Shown here piece after piece: positions 9,144-20,993 of a stretch of 64,000 nt of DNA (position 1 is the first letter of the stretch; every line of letters begins with the position of its first letter). Source of the DNA: Datura wrightii (taxonomy: Eukaryota; Streptophyta; Magnoliopsida; Solanales; Solanaceae); contig JASDFA010000007.1 in the NCBI GenBank assembly GCA_035772735.1, positions 37,168,501-37,232,500 on the forward strand. Direction: 5' to 3'. The position numbers and the translations under genes are program-made. Under the pieces are notes generated by a model. It made no database searches. It was not told the DNA's origin and worked only from the letters and a program-made list of their open reading frames with translations.

Positions 9144-11515
9144 TGTAATTCCCCAGAAACACAAAATCCAATTCGGGGACTTAAATCAAGAAATCTAGAA
9201 AAGTTGCAGAAAAGCTTCAGGACGACCCACCTAGTGAGTCGTTAAGTGATCCCATGACTTGTCAGGTGAGCCGTGAGAAGGAGGATTAATAATTTAAAGA
9301 GGGAGGCAGTGTACCCAACGAGGGACTTCAGGAGTCGTGCTCACTGACCACGACCCGTTAGGTCACTCGTGGCCAGGCCTGAGTTAGGAATACTTTTGTT
9401 GACTAGTGTACTTGACGGGTGGAGGCAACTAGTTGTGGTCCCCAGTAACGACTCATTATGTTCCCCGTTACTAGACTTATTGAGTTTTTAACTAGTGTAC
9501 CTGATAGGAGTGACCATGAGTCGTGGTCGGCCACCACGACCCGTTAGGGGCACCTGGCAGTTTTCCCAGCGAATTTTTAAGGGCTAATGTGTAATTTCCT
9601 ACTCTCACAAGATTTAAACTACGTCATTTTAGTAACAATTTCAGACTTTTAAGTGGGGGAAAACGGTTCACCACCCTCATTCCCCTCTCTTAGTTCTCAA
9701 AAACATCAAAAGTTCTCCTCTCAAGAACCCTCCAAGCAAGACTAGGGCTTCTCATCTCTTATAGCAGTTCAAGGTTCTCCTCCGGAAGGAATTTAGTTAG
9801 GTATGTGGGGATTCAACAAGGGAATTTTCTTTCCCTTGTGTCCCCCAAAAACCCTCCCATAATTTCCCTATCAGTTTAGCCTTGAGTTCTTCGAATATGA
9901 ATAAATTTTCATGTTGGGTTTCGTTAATTTCAATTGGGATAATATCCATGTTTATTACTCGTATGATTTTCATCAATTCATAAGTAAATAGTTGATGTTA
10001 TTTCCAAGATGATTTATAGCCCTAAATTTTCGAGTAAAGATTATTACGTATTAAATTCCGTCTACTTTGCAAAGTATGTCTTTTTGGGATGAATATCCTA
10101 GAAATTCTTATCATACATATATGTGAGAAACTATTCCCTTCATGGGAATGATTTTACCCTTGTTGGATAAAACCCCTTTAAATTCTTGAAATTTTGTCAT
10201 ATTACGAAATTCCCGTGTTGTTGGAATAAGTTGAGTTCTCTATTAGCTGCTAGTAGCGCAGGCCAGTAAGAACGTAGAATCTCTTCTAAATCATTTAGAA
10301 AATTGTCAACGGATATGTTTGACTATACTCTTTTCTTGAGGTGCCAGTGGTGCCTCCTAGTTATCAGAATCAAACTTAGAATCTAGTTTTTGTCCATTAG
10401 GCGGTCATGATAGTTTAGATATATAGCTTTGACTAGCCCCAGGACCCCAGTTCAGTTTATAGTTTATTCTTAGATGGTTATGACCCTTCCAAATAAGTAG
10501 CTCGGACCAATCTAGAACCCAGTTTCAGAATCTAGTCCGATAAGACTCTCAGGGTACTTTCTGCTACACGTCCCCATAGTCTTGGACCCCAAGTTTTGAG
10601 CTATCAGCTTAGTAGTTCAGTATAGGTTTCCAGTGGAGGTAGCACTTAACACCAAGCGTGTTGGTGTTCTAGCGCACCCAGATTTCCAGAACTACATTGC
10701 CAGTGTAGGTTACAGTATTACATGGCCTGATTGGCCCTAGACTTTTGTGATCACCCAGTTCACGCCTTTATACCCTGGCAAGGTATATTGGGTCCTACCA
10801 ATGGGGTGTATACATTGAATCTATGTCTAGCTCACGTTGTTATATGTCAGTTAGAGACTCTCCCACTAGTAAGTTCAATTCAGTTTACATCAGTTCAGTG
10901 TGGTCTCTTAGACTTAGTATTTCAGACTTAGGGCATGTTTATGACATTCAACCAGGGTCTTTATTAGCTATATTCCGGTTGTACAAGTTTTTAGTATTTT
11001 TCAGTTGGTCATTTGTCATTTCGGATCAATTACAAGTTCTTTCATACTATTTATATCTCTCACTTACTCAGTACATTCAAAGTACTCATGCGTACTTTTA
11101 TGTTATAGCGTTTCATGATGTAGCTGCACGTTCTCAGACCCAATGTCGTTAGCCAATTTCATTTGGATCTCCCTATCAACAGCAGCAGTGTGAGTCCCCA
11201 TATTCCGAGGGCGTTATTTAAATCATTTTAGTCTTCTTTATTATTTTCAGTTAAGACTTAGAGTTAGCTTGGGGCTTGTCCTAGTAACTCCTCTGTTAGA
11301 TGGTTTTTAGACCATACTTGATTTCAGACTTTCAGATATTTAAAATCTTTATGTTCAGTCTTTAACTTTTCATTAACGCTATTATGTATTATTTCAAATT
11401 TCGGCTGTGCATGTTTACTCAAAATACCGGTATATGATAGACCAAGGGTTGATTTGGCATCACTTGTGACTTCAAGTACCGTGGTATGTCCAAGGTGTAT
11501 GCTCGGGTCGTGACA
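9144..11515 (+). mobile_element. 3' LTR of chromovirus X
   Basis: About 2372 bp, starting TGTAATTCCCC after the polypurine tract and ending GGGTCGTGACA, with TG...CA ends. Related LTRs begin TGTAATACCC or TGTAATATCC (element G). The first 400 bp hold several GC-rich CACGAGTCGTGG-type dyad motifs roughly 100 bp apart. It abuts an already truncated copy of another LTR (element A) at 11516, so X inserted into, or recombined with, that LTR. No ORF inside is credible. Confidence 0.75.
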
Positions 11516-13263
11516 GACTCGACGAGTCATTACCCGTCATGACGAATCGTGAGGTCACCCATTAGAGTCATCTGGCAGTTATTTTTACAAAATACTAAGG
11601 GCCTTCTCATAATTTCCTAAGATCCTAAGAACTATACTACGTCGTTTAAGGCTCGTTTTAGTGGGTTTTAAGTAGGGTAAAACCTATTCCAAGTCATTCT
11701 TCCCATGCATGCAAGTCTGAAGGTTTGAAGAGGAGAATGATGTTGAATGTATGATGATGATGAGATTTAGTGATAAAAAGCTTGTTTCTAAAGCTACCCA
11801 TGATTATAATGTTGTTTTCAAAGGAAAATGAGTAGATCCTAGTATGATAAAGCTTTGGGCAATTCCCACATGTTGATTTAAAGTGATGATTTTCCCAACA
11901 TAAGCTTACTACCTTGTTTGAAGCGAATTTTCCCAATTTTTCATAAATTCTAGCTTGTGGTATGTTGAGTTAAATATTTCTACATGTAGCTTACCAAGTG
12001 ATTTGGAGTAGATTCTCCCACCTATGATTGAGCTTGTGGTATGTTTCGAAGTAAAGCTTCTCATATGCATGAATTTATATTTGAGATGTATGTCATTGTT
12101 GATCTGTTTTAAAGGACAATGTTGAGCTATATTTTTATATGATGTCGAGTATACGCATGATTTCATTATGAGCTTTGTCAATAGACATGTTGAGCTTCAT
12201 TTCATACGATGTTGAGTTATGCATGATTTCATTTTGAGCTTCGTCAATAGATGATGTTGAGCTTCGTTATATGCGATGTTGGGAGAAGAGTCTAGCACCG
12301 AGCTTGTTAAGGGTCGATTACCCTATGCCCCAGAACCACACGCCAATGTAGGTTGATACTATTATATTAATGGGACCTCCCTTGTGAGCTGTCCCTGGAC
12401 CGATTGGCCCTACATCTTGATATCGATATCATGGTATCGTCCATCGCCCTGGAAAGGTTGGACGGCTCTACTCACTTGAGTGTGATATTTGGAATCGTGT
12501 AAGCTCCATCGTGGTATGTAGGTTAAGTGACGAGTCTCCCACTGTCTATAGCGTTCATATTTGCATATTCATTACTAATGATGATGACCTTATGCATGCA
12601 TGTTCTAAAAGTAAGGTTTGACTCAATGTTTAGCTTTTGATATAGATGTTATGTTCAGCTTTGAGTCATTTGAATCAGTCATGATGTTAAGAAGAAATGC
12701 ATGGTCATGTTATGATAAGATTACTATTTTAGAAAGAACGCATGTATGCCCTTCCTCTCATGTTGAAGCTTATGATATGTTATAAAATATTTTAAATGAT
12801 TTATTCTACTTAGCGGTCTTACTTACCTTGCATACTCGGTACATTTCACGTACTGACTGCATACTTTTTATGCTGCATCGTTTTATGATGCAGGGTCCTG
12901 TTCTCGGGTTCAGCCCGCTCGTAGTCGCTAATCAGAGTTAGCACCTGCGTGATTGGTGAGTCCTCATCTTTCGAGGACTAGACTTTCAGCTTCATGTCAT
13001 ATTTAAGTTTCCGTATTGTTGATTTAGTCGGGGGTTTTGTGCCATCAACTCATCTAGACTAGAGGCTTTTCAAACTTATGTATGTATAACTTCGGATATT
13101 ATTTTGATGTGTTGTTGTATGATACATTTGCTGAGTTTATAATTATGCTTTCTTCATGATTATTAAATGAGTTAGTTGAATGCTTATGCCATGGGTCGAC
13201 TTGGAGTCTCTCGAGGTCCCTTGTCTCGTGTCTATGATCGGGGTCTATGCTTGGGTCGTGAAA
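11516..13263 (+). repeat. 5' LTR of element A, truncated at its start
   Basis: Matches 28394-31441 (for example GACTCGACGAG at the start, and the shared stretches around GAGCTTCATTTCATACGAT and the end TGGGTCTATGCTTG). The first about 460 bp of the LTR are missing because LTR X ends at 11515. Relative to the 3' LTR it also lacks the stretch around 28620-29865, which contains the MITE position. Its end meets the PBS. Confidence 0.8.
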
Positions 13264-13267
13264 AACT

Positions 13268-13278
13268 TGGTATCACGG
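13268..13278 (+). promoter_or_regulatory. Primer binding site of element A (tRNA-Met type, degenerate)
   Basis: TGGTATCACGG just inside the 5' LTR end, a degenerate form of the plant tRNA-Met initiator complement TGGTATCAGAGC. Element G has a better copy at 53743. Confidence 0.65.
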
Positions 13279-13335
13279 AAATAGGTTTGATGTGTCCTAG
13301 GGAGTCTAAAAGCCACATTAGGTAGAGTATTTTTC

Positions 13336-14640
13336 ATGGGTGTGAAGTGCGCCATACTTATGACGAAGAGGCTACTAGACATTTTAGGAAATGTTCCCTT
13401 CTTTCATGATCTATGTCGTGCGATGAAGAGCCTTTCTATCCTTATAATTCGTGCTATTCATAATTGCAGAATCATTGCTCCTCGAAGGATAAATGGAAGG
13501 TGGAATGAAGGTGGTGAAGGGCACGAGGATGGAAACTGCCATGAGCATCAGCCAGCCCCACTAGTTCAGGAGCCTCAGGCATCAGATCTAGCCGCTCATG
13601 CTGAGTTCCAAGCTGCCATTCAGATTTTTGTACAGGCCTTGACCCCTCAGGTCAATCAGTAGGCTGTTGCACATGTTCTGCAAAATGAAAATGCGGCGGT
13701 GGCTCGATTCAGGGACTTCTTGAGGATGAACCCATTGGGGTTTCTGGGGTCCAAGGTAGATGAGGACTCGCATGATATCATTGATGAGATTGTCAAGATC
13801 ACCCATGTTATGGGGGTGAGTAGTGTTGAGTGCTCAGAGTTGGCCTCCTACCAGTTGAAGGGGCTTGCACATATTTGGTTCCGCTAGTGGAAGGACAGCA
13901 AAGTCGTAGGAGCAGGTCTAATCACATGGGAAGAGTATTAGATAGCATTCCTAGATCAGTTCTTCCCTCGAGAGATGAGGGAGTTGAAGGCGGCCGAATT
14001 CGTGAATTTAAAAAAAGGAAGGATGATAGTTCAGGAGTATACCCGTGAGTTCATCTGCCTATCTAAGTATGGCCCGAAGTTAGTGGCTGACCAGCGGGCG
14101 CGGGTGAGCAGATTTGTGCATGGTGAAGCAGGATATTTGGACAAGGACTGCAGGATTGCTATGCTCCATCAGGACATGGACTTCCCTCGCATTGGGTTGT
14201 ACGCTCAGTAGATGGAGGCAGAACATTCGAGGGAGAGGGAGGCCAAGAGGGACAGGACTGAGGACCACAGATTCTCCCAGCAGAGGTCCGGTGGTGGGTA
14301 CCGAAAGCAGAACCACCAGAGATCATCAGAACCAGCATCTTCATCACTAAGCGTGCCATCTAGGCCCAGACATGATCATAAAGGGTGAGCGTTAGGCTCG
14401 AGGGCTCATAGCAGTAGGTCTGCAGACTCCAGCATTCCAGCTTGTCGCAGGTGCAGCCGTGGACACACAGGACAGTTCTTGGCCCGGTCAGGGGCTTGTT
14501 TTGGATGTGGGAATCCTGGAAATATGCTCAGAGATTATCGCGCTGCGAGACAGGATCAGGTTAGGGGCCGAGGCCTAGCTTCTAGATCAACAGCCCCTCC
14601 CCCACCACACAACACTTTAGGGGGCATCTATTAGCACAGC
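13336..14640 (+). pseudogene. Chromovirus A gag
   Basis: Capsid/nucleocapsid gene in broken frames. Readable parts: APRRINGRWNE near 13477, AVARFRDFLRMNPLGFLGSK (about 13696-13755), the capsid core SSVECSELASYQLKGLAHIWF, FFPREMRELKAAEF, YTREFICLSKYGPKLVADQRARV and a serine/arginine-rich tail. The zinc knuckle near 14500 (CFGCGNPGN) lacks a clean final H/C pattern. In-frame stops include 13661, 13886 and 14210. Gag would package element RNA. Closest relatives in the window are G (54170-54600) and fragment Z (51232-51600). Confidence 0.8.
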
Positions 14641-14719
14641 TGGCAGGTAGTGCTAGAACAGATTCTATGCCCTAGCCACTCACCAGGAGTAGGAGGCCTC
14701 ACCAGATGTAGTCATCGGT

Positions 14720-15331
14720 ATGTTGAGAGTCTTCCATGTTGATAAATATGCTTTGTTAGATCCGGGGGCTACTTTGTCTTTTGTGACACCATATATAGCC
14801 AGTAGCTTCGGAGTTAGTCCCGCTGTCTTGTCAAAGACCTTCTCAATTTCTACTCCAGTAGGTGACTCCGTTATATCTAGACGAGTGTATAGAGATTGCT
14901 CGGTCTTAGTTCTCCATATGGTCACCTTAGCAGACTTGATAGATTTAGCCATGACTGATTTTGATGTTATTCTCGACATGGATTGGCTATTTGCATGTTA
15001 TGCTTTAGTTAATTGTAGGACTCGGTCAATAGAGTTCAGATTTCCAAGTGAGCCTGTCTTAGGATGGGAGGGTAATTCAGTTGTTCCTGTAGGTCAATTT
15101 ATTTCCTACGTTAAGGCCAGAAAGATGATTTCTAAGGGTTGCATGTACCATCTAGTTAGGGTTAAGGATGTGGAGTTTGAGACCTCGACTATCCAGTCCG
15201 TACCAGTAGTATATAAGTATCATGAGGTCTTTCTTGATGATTTGCCAGGTGTCCCTCACGAGCAGGAAATTGATTTCGGTATAGATCTTCTTTCCGCACG
15301 CAGCCTATATCTATTTGGCCTTACAGAATGG
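14720..15331 (+). pseudogene. Chromovirus A protease and start of RT, cut by element B
   Basis: Open frame with the pepsin-like protease region of gypsy elements: YALLDPGATLSFVTPYIA, where the catalytic motif is DPGA instead of the usual D[ST]G[AS], then FDVILDMDWLFACYALVNC and ISKGCMYHLVRVKD. The linker to RT (VFLDDLPGVPHEQEIDFGIDLL) follows, and the sequence reaches the codons for the usual RMAP motif, where element B inserts after AATGG (15327-15331). The remainder of pol resumes at 24901. The changed protease motif suggests loss of function. Confidence 0.8.
15327..15331 (+). repeat. Target site duplication AATGG, left copy (element B)
   Basis: AATGG immediately before the LTR start TGTTCGG; an identical AATGG follows the other LTR at 24900-24904. 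Five-base duplications are normal for gypsy-type integrases. Confidence 0.95.
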
Positions 15332-16627
15332 TGTTCGGTGCTTTTGCTTTGGGTATAAAGCTACACGCAAGTGCACGTGGTCGAACAAGTAGTAAAGTGG
15401 CTCAAGTAAGCCAAGTATCGATCCCACAGGGTCTGGGATAAGGTAACAATCTGCTCAATTGTACTATATTTTAATTCTAACAATGAAGACAACAGTGTAA
15501 CCAAGAGTTAGATATTTTTGGGTTCTAATTTTTATGCTAAGTCTAAAACAAATATCTAATGTGAGTCTAAACTATGAATGTGAGCATACTGAGGTTTATT
15601 GAACATGTAAAGAAATTAATTATCGATATAAATTGGTTAACCTTTCCTCCGGTTGCTAGTCAAGAACTATTGCCAATGGATTAAAACTCTCGTATTTAAC
15701 CCAACTTAAGAATCATGAACCGTCCACCTACATTTCTGTGATTAAACAAAATTCATGTTCTAGCCATATAAACCTGGTTCCTAAATTGACTAATACGACC
15801 TTCAGGTATATTTCTATCCTGAAGGTAAATCAATTCTCAATTTTCCCAAACCAAGAAAAGATCATATCCTATTGATTCACAACTTTCCAATTTCTTGCTC
15901 TCTCGAGTGAAACCGGACTTTTTAGATATACATTAACATAGGCCACACATTAATGCAGTAAGAACAAGAATCAATAGAACAACCATGGAAGAAAAGATGA
16001 CAAACCAAATAATCAATAATCACATTTCAATTCAATTATTCTTAACCTCAGCAAGAAGAGGATTTAGCCCCTCATTAGTGGATTAAACATCGTTAAATGA
16101 GTGTTAAACATACAAGCAATTGAATTAAAGAAGAAGGAGATAGAGAAAAAACCCTGATAATTTCGTCTCCTCAACTGCCTGTAACCCACGTTCTTGCTCC
16201 ACCAAGTCAGAATATTGAAAAATGAACCTAAGTGTCCTATTTATACTGGTGGGAATTTTTCCCGGAATAACAAGCAACGTGTCACGGACCCAACGCGCAC
16301 CCTCACTGGAAATTGCCAAAAATTCCCTAGCCAGGCAGAAGGCCTCCGCGATGGCAGCTTGACATGGCTCCATCGCGGAGCCTCTTTATTTTGGGCCTTC
16401 CAATGCCTTGTCCTTTGCTGACATCCGAGTCCAACCCCGATCTCTCCCAACACGCATTTTAGCTTCCCAAAATTACATTTTACCTGCAAAACAATGCTAA
16501 TCATGTCGGTTAGTATAAATTCACATTTTATTAACAATCACATGAGAATGTATCAACATTGCTAGATAAACAGGGCTAAAATGACATATTTAAGTATCAC
16601 TTGGGCATATAAATTTGCCCAAGATCA
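15332..16627 (-). repeat. 3' LTR of element B
   Basis: 1296 bp, nearly identical to 23478-24899 but 126 bp shorter; the missing part is one GC-rich dyad block near 16280. On the minus strand it begins TGATCTTGGGCAAATT, where GGGCA...TGCCC forms a short hairpin, and it ends CACCGAACA. Confidence 0.95.
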
Positions 16628-18435
16628 CTTACCCCACACTTAAATCCTTGTTCGTCCTCGAACAAAAATCTTACACCTCATGCAATTTACACCCCAACCT
16701 CGCTACTTTGGTTCGACAATTTAGGCTACGGTCATACCGATTATTCAATACAGCAAATCATCAAGAAAACACGCATGGTCCAATCAATGCAAGGACCTTC
16801 AATACATCAAGGCCTCCTAGACTTAAGAATCGACTCTCGATATTGGCAAACTCATGCAAATCAGTTGGTCAAGACATCCGACATGAAAATTAATCTCTCA
16901 TCAAGCATGTGCCCTCACAATCACAATAGAATTTTCCCCTTTTTGATCATACGAACTCAAACGATTACATGCAGGGGCATATAAACACAATTTCGCTCTC
17001 TCTCCCAAAAGAATTCACATGCATCATGTCATGACCCATAAGCTTTCCTTTAGTGTATTACTCCACTAATATAAAGAAGTGTGATGTAAGATCACGTAGG
17101 ACTTTAACGGGTTGTAATGTAAGCTACGGAACTAGTAAATATTGGGCTAGCCGATAATAGTCACTAGCATCCTTAAGCGCCTTTTCAATACATCCCATCC
17201 AACTAGTGGGCATTGTTTCTTTCTTCGTCCTCCCTTCTTGAAGTTTGTCTTTAGTTTGGCCTATCTTATTAAGCACACTTGACACAACAACAAAGATTAT
17301 TCATACACCTTCATGATAGCTTATTTATAACAAGTGCACCTTCAACCTTTTCTTTCCTTCCATCACTCTACTTTTCTTTTCTTTTCACCATTTTCACTCT
17401 TTGACACTTTGGGAAAATTATTTTCTCTTTTTCAACGCTTATGAGTTTTGGATCAAATTTATGGCTAATGAAAAGAAGGGATTAAGCTCGGTTTACAACT
17501 TTTTGACAAAAAAAAAAGAATAGTCTAAAGGCTCATCGGGCTGACTAGGGTGTACAATCAAGGTGGGTACTATAATGAAAAAGAGAAACTTTCGATAAAA
17601 AACAAAGAAATGCCTACATCCTTTCCTACAATACACCTCCTTCATTTTATTTTGTACACACACCAGGCAAGTTCTAGACACTTCACAATATCATGGAATA
17701 ACAAAACCTCACTTCACACTTATTGCACATGCTCAATTCAAGATGTATTCACGGACTTTTCAATCAGCTAATTACAAGAATTCAAACATTAAGCCTCAAT
17801 CACACTGAATCGACTCTATGGCCTAGGTATCTCAACATATTTACAAAGTTGCATGCTTCCATACAAATCACCTTTGCATTTCAAATACCATGTACAACAC
17901 GCAACCAGAATTCCGCAACCATAAAGTAACTACAGGTTTTGGGATGCAACCCACAAAAGAAAAACAACTAAAAAAGAATAAATAAAAAAATCTACTCCTA
18001 ACGACTACATTTCTCTTAAGACGGTCGTCATCCATCCATCATAGGGAACGGTCACTAACTAAGACTTCGGTTCAATGGGACCATTCTCGGTAAAAGAACC
18101 AAAAACAAACGCCGAGAAACCCAAGAATTGAAGAAAAAAAGAAAAATTTTAAAAATATCGATCATTTTGATTAACAAAAATATGTACAAAATCAGCTAGC
18201 AACATTCAGCAACACACAACAGTTTCACATTTCACATATAATTACAATACAGAATAACAACTTCAACAAATCACAGGGTCACAAAATATTTTCCACAAGG
18301 CACAACAACAGAACAAAACATACACAACAACATAACCATCACCTAACTACTCCCACCCCACACTTATATCGAACACTATCCCCAGTGTTCACAGAGATTA
18401 AAATAGCACAAAGATTGGGTGGTGGAACTCCCTGA
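16628..18435 (-). other. 3' untranslated region and polypurine tract of element B
   Basis: No supported gene. Next to the LTR the minus strand reads AAGTGTGGGGTAAG (16641-16628), the probable polypurine tract. The first about 450 bp resemble 63550-64000 of element C (for example CCCCACACTTAAATCCTTGTTCG and ATTCACATGCATCATGT), showing that this 3' region is shared between the two Athila-like families. The rest is AT-rich. Confidence 0.65.
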
Positions 18436-19685
18436 TCAATCAAAATACTCCACTTCTTCATCAGGTGCTGCTGCTTCATCTCCCATGTCTGAATTACCCC
18501 CATCATCATCATCGGACTCCACATCAGAGTCCTCCCGACGTGTCTCCTCATCTGTGGGGACATCATCATCCATGGGCTCTACAAAAGCTGGCCCCACTCG
18601 GCATAGAGCCCTGGCATTTTCGCCAAAAGGGTAGTCTAGCTCGAGCTGCCATAGCTTCTCCTCTGTTGCCGGCCTCCCGCCTATCCTCAGCTGGAGCATC
18701 TGCATCCTGTACATGTGAGCCATGTACTGATCATATCGAGCATGTCGCTCGGCAAGTGTAATAACAGGCCCGTGAGTGGTGTCGGGTGCCTTAGTTTTAG
18801 TGACATCTAAGGCTCGCCGCTCCATCTGCGGGATATAGTCAAGGGCCTCTTCCTCGACATCCAGGACACTCAAGAATGTGGTGAGTAGTCCACCAAATCC
18901 GTATCTGTGCCCCTGATGCAACCGGGCTCTCTTCATGGCGGAGATAATCACCGCCCCCACATTGATCTCCAGCCGTTTCATCAGGGCGTACACCAGGCAT
19001 ACACGATCCCAGGTTACATCCGTCATATGTACCCCCGGGATTAGGCAGGAACACACGATCTTAATCCATATTCTGGCTTCCCTGTTCATCTGTGAGTAGG
19101 GCAAAGTTTGATGGTAGCCCCTCTCCTTGTGTTTGCTCCATCTAGCCGTCGATCGGGTTCCACACAAAGTGCGTCTGATGTCCACATATGGTGGAGTGAT
19201 GTTCAATTGTCGAAGCACGTGGGCGTCTGTGTCGCACGCCCCTAGGATAGCATTGAGGTGGTGGGGCTCAAAGGTGACTATTTGCCCTCTTATTTTGATG
19301 GTGTGACTTCTGAGAGTCGGGTTCCAATTGGCATAGATTCCCGAATCAAGTGCAAGTTGCATTCCTTGGGCTCTTCAAAGATGAAGTTTAGCCTAGCTGC
19401 CTCGCTCCTGTGGACGATCCTAGGGAACTCTTGTGCCAACGGTTCCCATGCTATGTGTTCCTCGGGGAAGTACTTGCTCTCCTTGTGCTTTGCATACCAC
19501 TTCTTCCCCTCTTCTGTCACCCACCTGATTTTGTATTGGCGGTGTTGGCAGCGTGGAACCGTTGGTGCTGCTCGGACCGCTGTGCCCAATCTGATTCTTT
19601 TTCTGCTGGCGCCAGATGTTGATGTGTCTTTTCCCTTGTCTTGCCTGCTTGCCATGTTCCTGTCAACCCAAACAGACAAGTTCAA
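18436..19685 (-). pseudogene. Element B env-position ORF (putative plant transposon protein family)
   Basis: Two overlapping minus-strand frames (19685-19290 and 19362-18436) make one gene of roughly 400 residues broken by a frameshift near 19350. A likely start is the internal MASRQDKGKD at 19655. Contents: a basic N-terminus, a core with KYFPEEHIAWEPLAQEFPRI, HHLNAILGACDTD, NREARIWIKIVCSCLIPG and LEINVGAVIISAMKR, and a very acidic C-terminus (DSDVESDDDDGG). The core layout matches the ORF at 46095-47020 in element F, which has IRRGR-type and HINVGEIIAKQFRRKAKKKA segments. Such proteins are listed as putative plant transposon protein (I believe PF20167). The role is unknown. Its place after pol corresponds to env-like genes of Athila elements, but I see no signal peptide or membrane segment. 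Confidence 0.75.
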
Positions 19686-19699
19686 TGTTAAGCCAATGA

Positions 19700-20480
19700 A
19701 TATTAGCTTCGACTAAGGTTGGGTTAAGCTAGGCTACCCCACACTTAGTCCTTAGCTAAAATTACAACATTATGGCAAGATCATACTTATTTACACAAAC
19801 AAACAACCAAACATAACAAACATGCTTAGTGCATTCGAAGAATTCGACGGTTTATATTCTATGTACTACTCAGACTTCGTACAGCTAACCACAATCATTA
19901 CCATCGACAACATTTTATCTCATAGCACTTAGCAAGAAGAAACAAAACAAAAGAGAAAAAAGAAAAAATTAACTACGTGATCCTATACAATTCAACCAAT
20001 TCTTGCAATTTTTGATATTACCCTAACCCGAGAATCCGTCGGTTTTTTAGGATAGTAACAGTTAGCACCATCGACTCATCTCACTCAACATGTGCAACCC
20101 AACATGAATTTCACTAGTTCAACTAAAATTTTCCATTTCAAACTCAAAGGCAAGCCCTAGCTATGATTTTATCACAAATTCGATTAAACTATATCATTAT
20201 CGCGTTCAAGCAATCACCATGATACTCCGAACATCAATCAACAATAATTCAATAAAATTTAAGCTCAATTTTTACTTAGGGCAAGTTTAGCTCATATCAC
20301 AAGTTCAATATCGAAAATATTTGACAAGAATTGAAATAGAGTTGAAGAACATACCTTAAATTCGAAGAATTGATGAAAACTCGATGAAATTCTTGTTCTA
20401 AGTCCGTGTCACATCGAAGGGGGATGGGTTTTTGGGAGGTTGGTCGTGGAGTGTGTGAGAAATGAGGGAAAAAGGGGGAG
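19700..20480 (-). other. Element B spacer upstream of env-position ORF
   Basis: AT-rich non-coding sequence between the dyad-repeat cluster and the env-position ORF; it would form the leader of that ORF's transcript. I see no gene in it. Confidence 0.5.
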
Positions 20481-20499
20481 AATCTGGGTTAAAAAGACG

Positions 20500-20705
20500 G
20501 AAAATCGCGCGGGTCACCCGGCAACCCGGTGTGACCCGTCGCGATATAAACATCAACGTGTCACAGAGGGTAACGCGGAGCGTGCCCTCCGTGACACGGA
20601 GCTATCGCGAAGGCATTCTGGAATTTTTTTAAAATTCCAGATTTACACCTCAACGTGTCACGGAGGGTAACGCGGAGGTCCTCCTCCGTGACACGGAGCT
20701 ATCGC
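20500..20705. repeat. GC-rich dyad repeats inside element B
   Basis: Two units begin CAACGTGTCAC(A/G)GAGGGTAA at about 20552 and 20651. Each contains CGCGGAG and ends CTCCGTGACACGGAGCTATCGC, so each can fold on itself through GTGTCACGGAGG / CCTCCGTGACAC. A shorter GGGTCACCCGG / CCGGTGTGACCC dyad precedes them near 20510. Similar units lie in the B 5' LTR (24420-24570) and the C LTR (62975-63305). Confidence 0.85.
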
Positions 20706-20784
20706 CCTAGCTCACTGTTTTGCCACTTTTTATTGATTTTCATACCTCGAATTTTCCTTTGCAATCTCTTGCACATTTATCCTC

Positions 20785-20800
20785 TGTTCAACCTGAAATT
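20785..20800 (-). promoter_or_regulatory. Candidate 3' splice site before env-position ORF
   Basis: The minus strand reads AATTTCAGGTTGAACAG, preceded by T-rich sequence. Element F has TTTTTTAGGTTGAATGG in the equivalent place (44566-44581). The shared AG/GTTGAA after a pyrimidine tract looks like a splice acceptor, which would let the distal ORF be expressed from a spliced RNA. This is inference. Confidence 0.4.
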
Positions 20801-20928
20801 CATCTTACGGCAAGAAATTGGTTAGAATTATAGGTTTCACTCAAAATAAAAATAAAAACAAAAATAAAACTAAAAATTTTGTTGTTAATGAAGAAAAAGA
20901 AAAAGAAATCTATTCACAATTTACAAAG

Positions 20929-20953
20929 AAAAATTTCATGGGTTGCCTCCCGT
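20929..20953 (-). other. Conserved pol-terminus motif of Athila-like elements (B copy)
   Basis: The minus strand has CGGGAGGCAACCCATGAAATT, coding the GRQPMKF stretch just after the protease reading. Element F has GGGAGGCGACCCAAGAATTT after its integrase (44511-44530). In B it follows protease directly, placing one end of the pol deletion. Confidence 0.65.
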
Positions 20954-20993
20954 GCAGCGCCTGGTTTACCATCGCGGCTCGACGTCATTCAGC

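Noticed and set aside
20500..20705. Regularly spaced palindromic repeats suggestive of a CRISPR-like array
   Set aside because: Units are imperfect, lie inside a plant retrotransposon, have no cas genes, and similar units lie in the LTRs.
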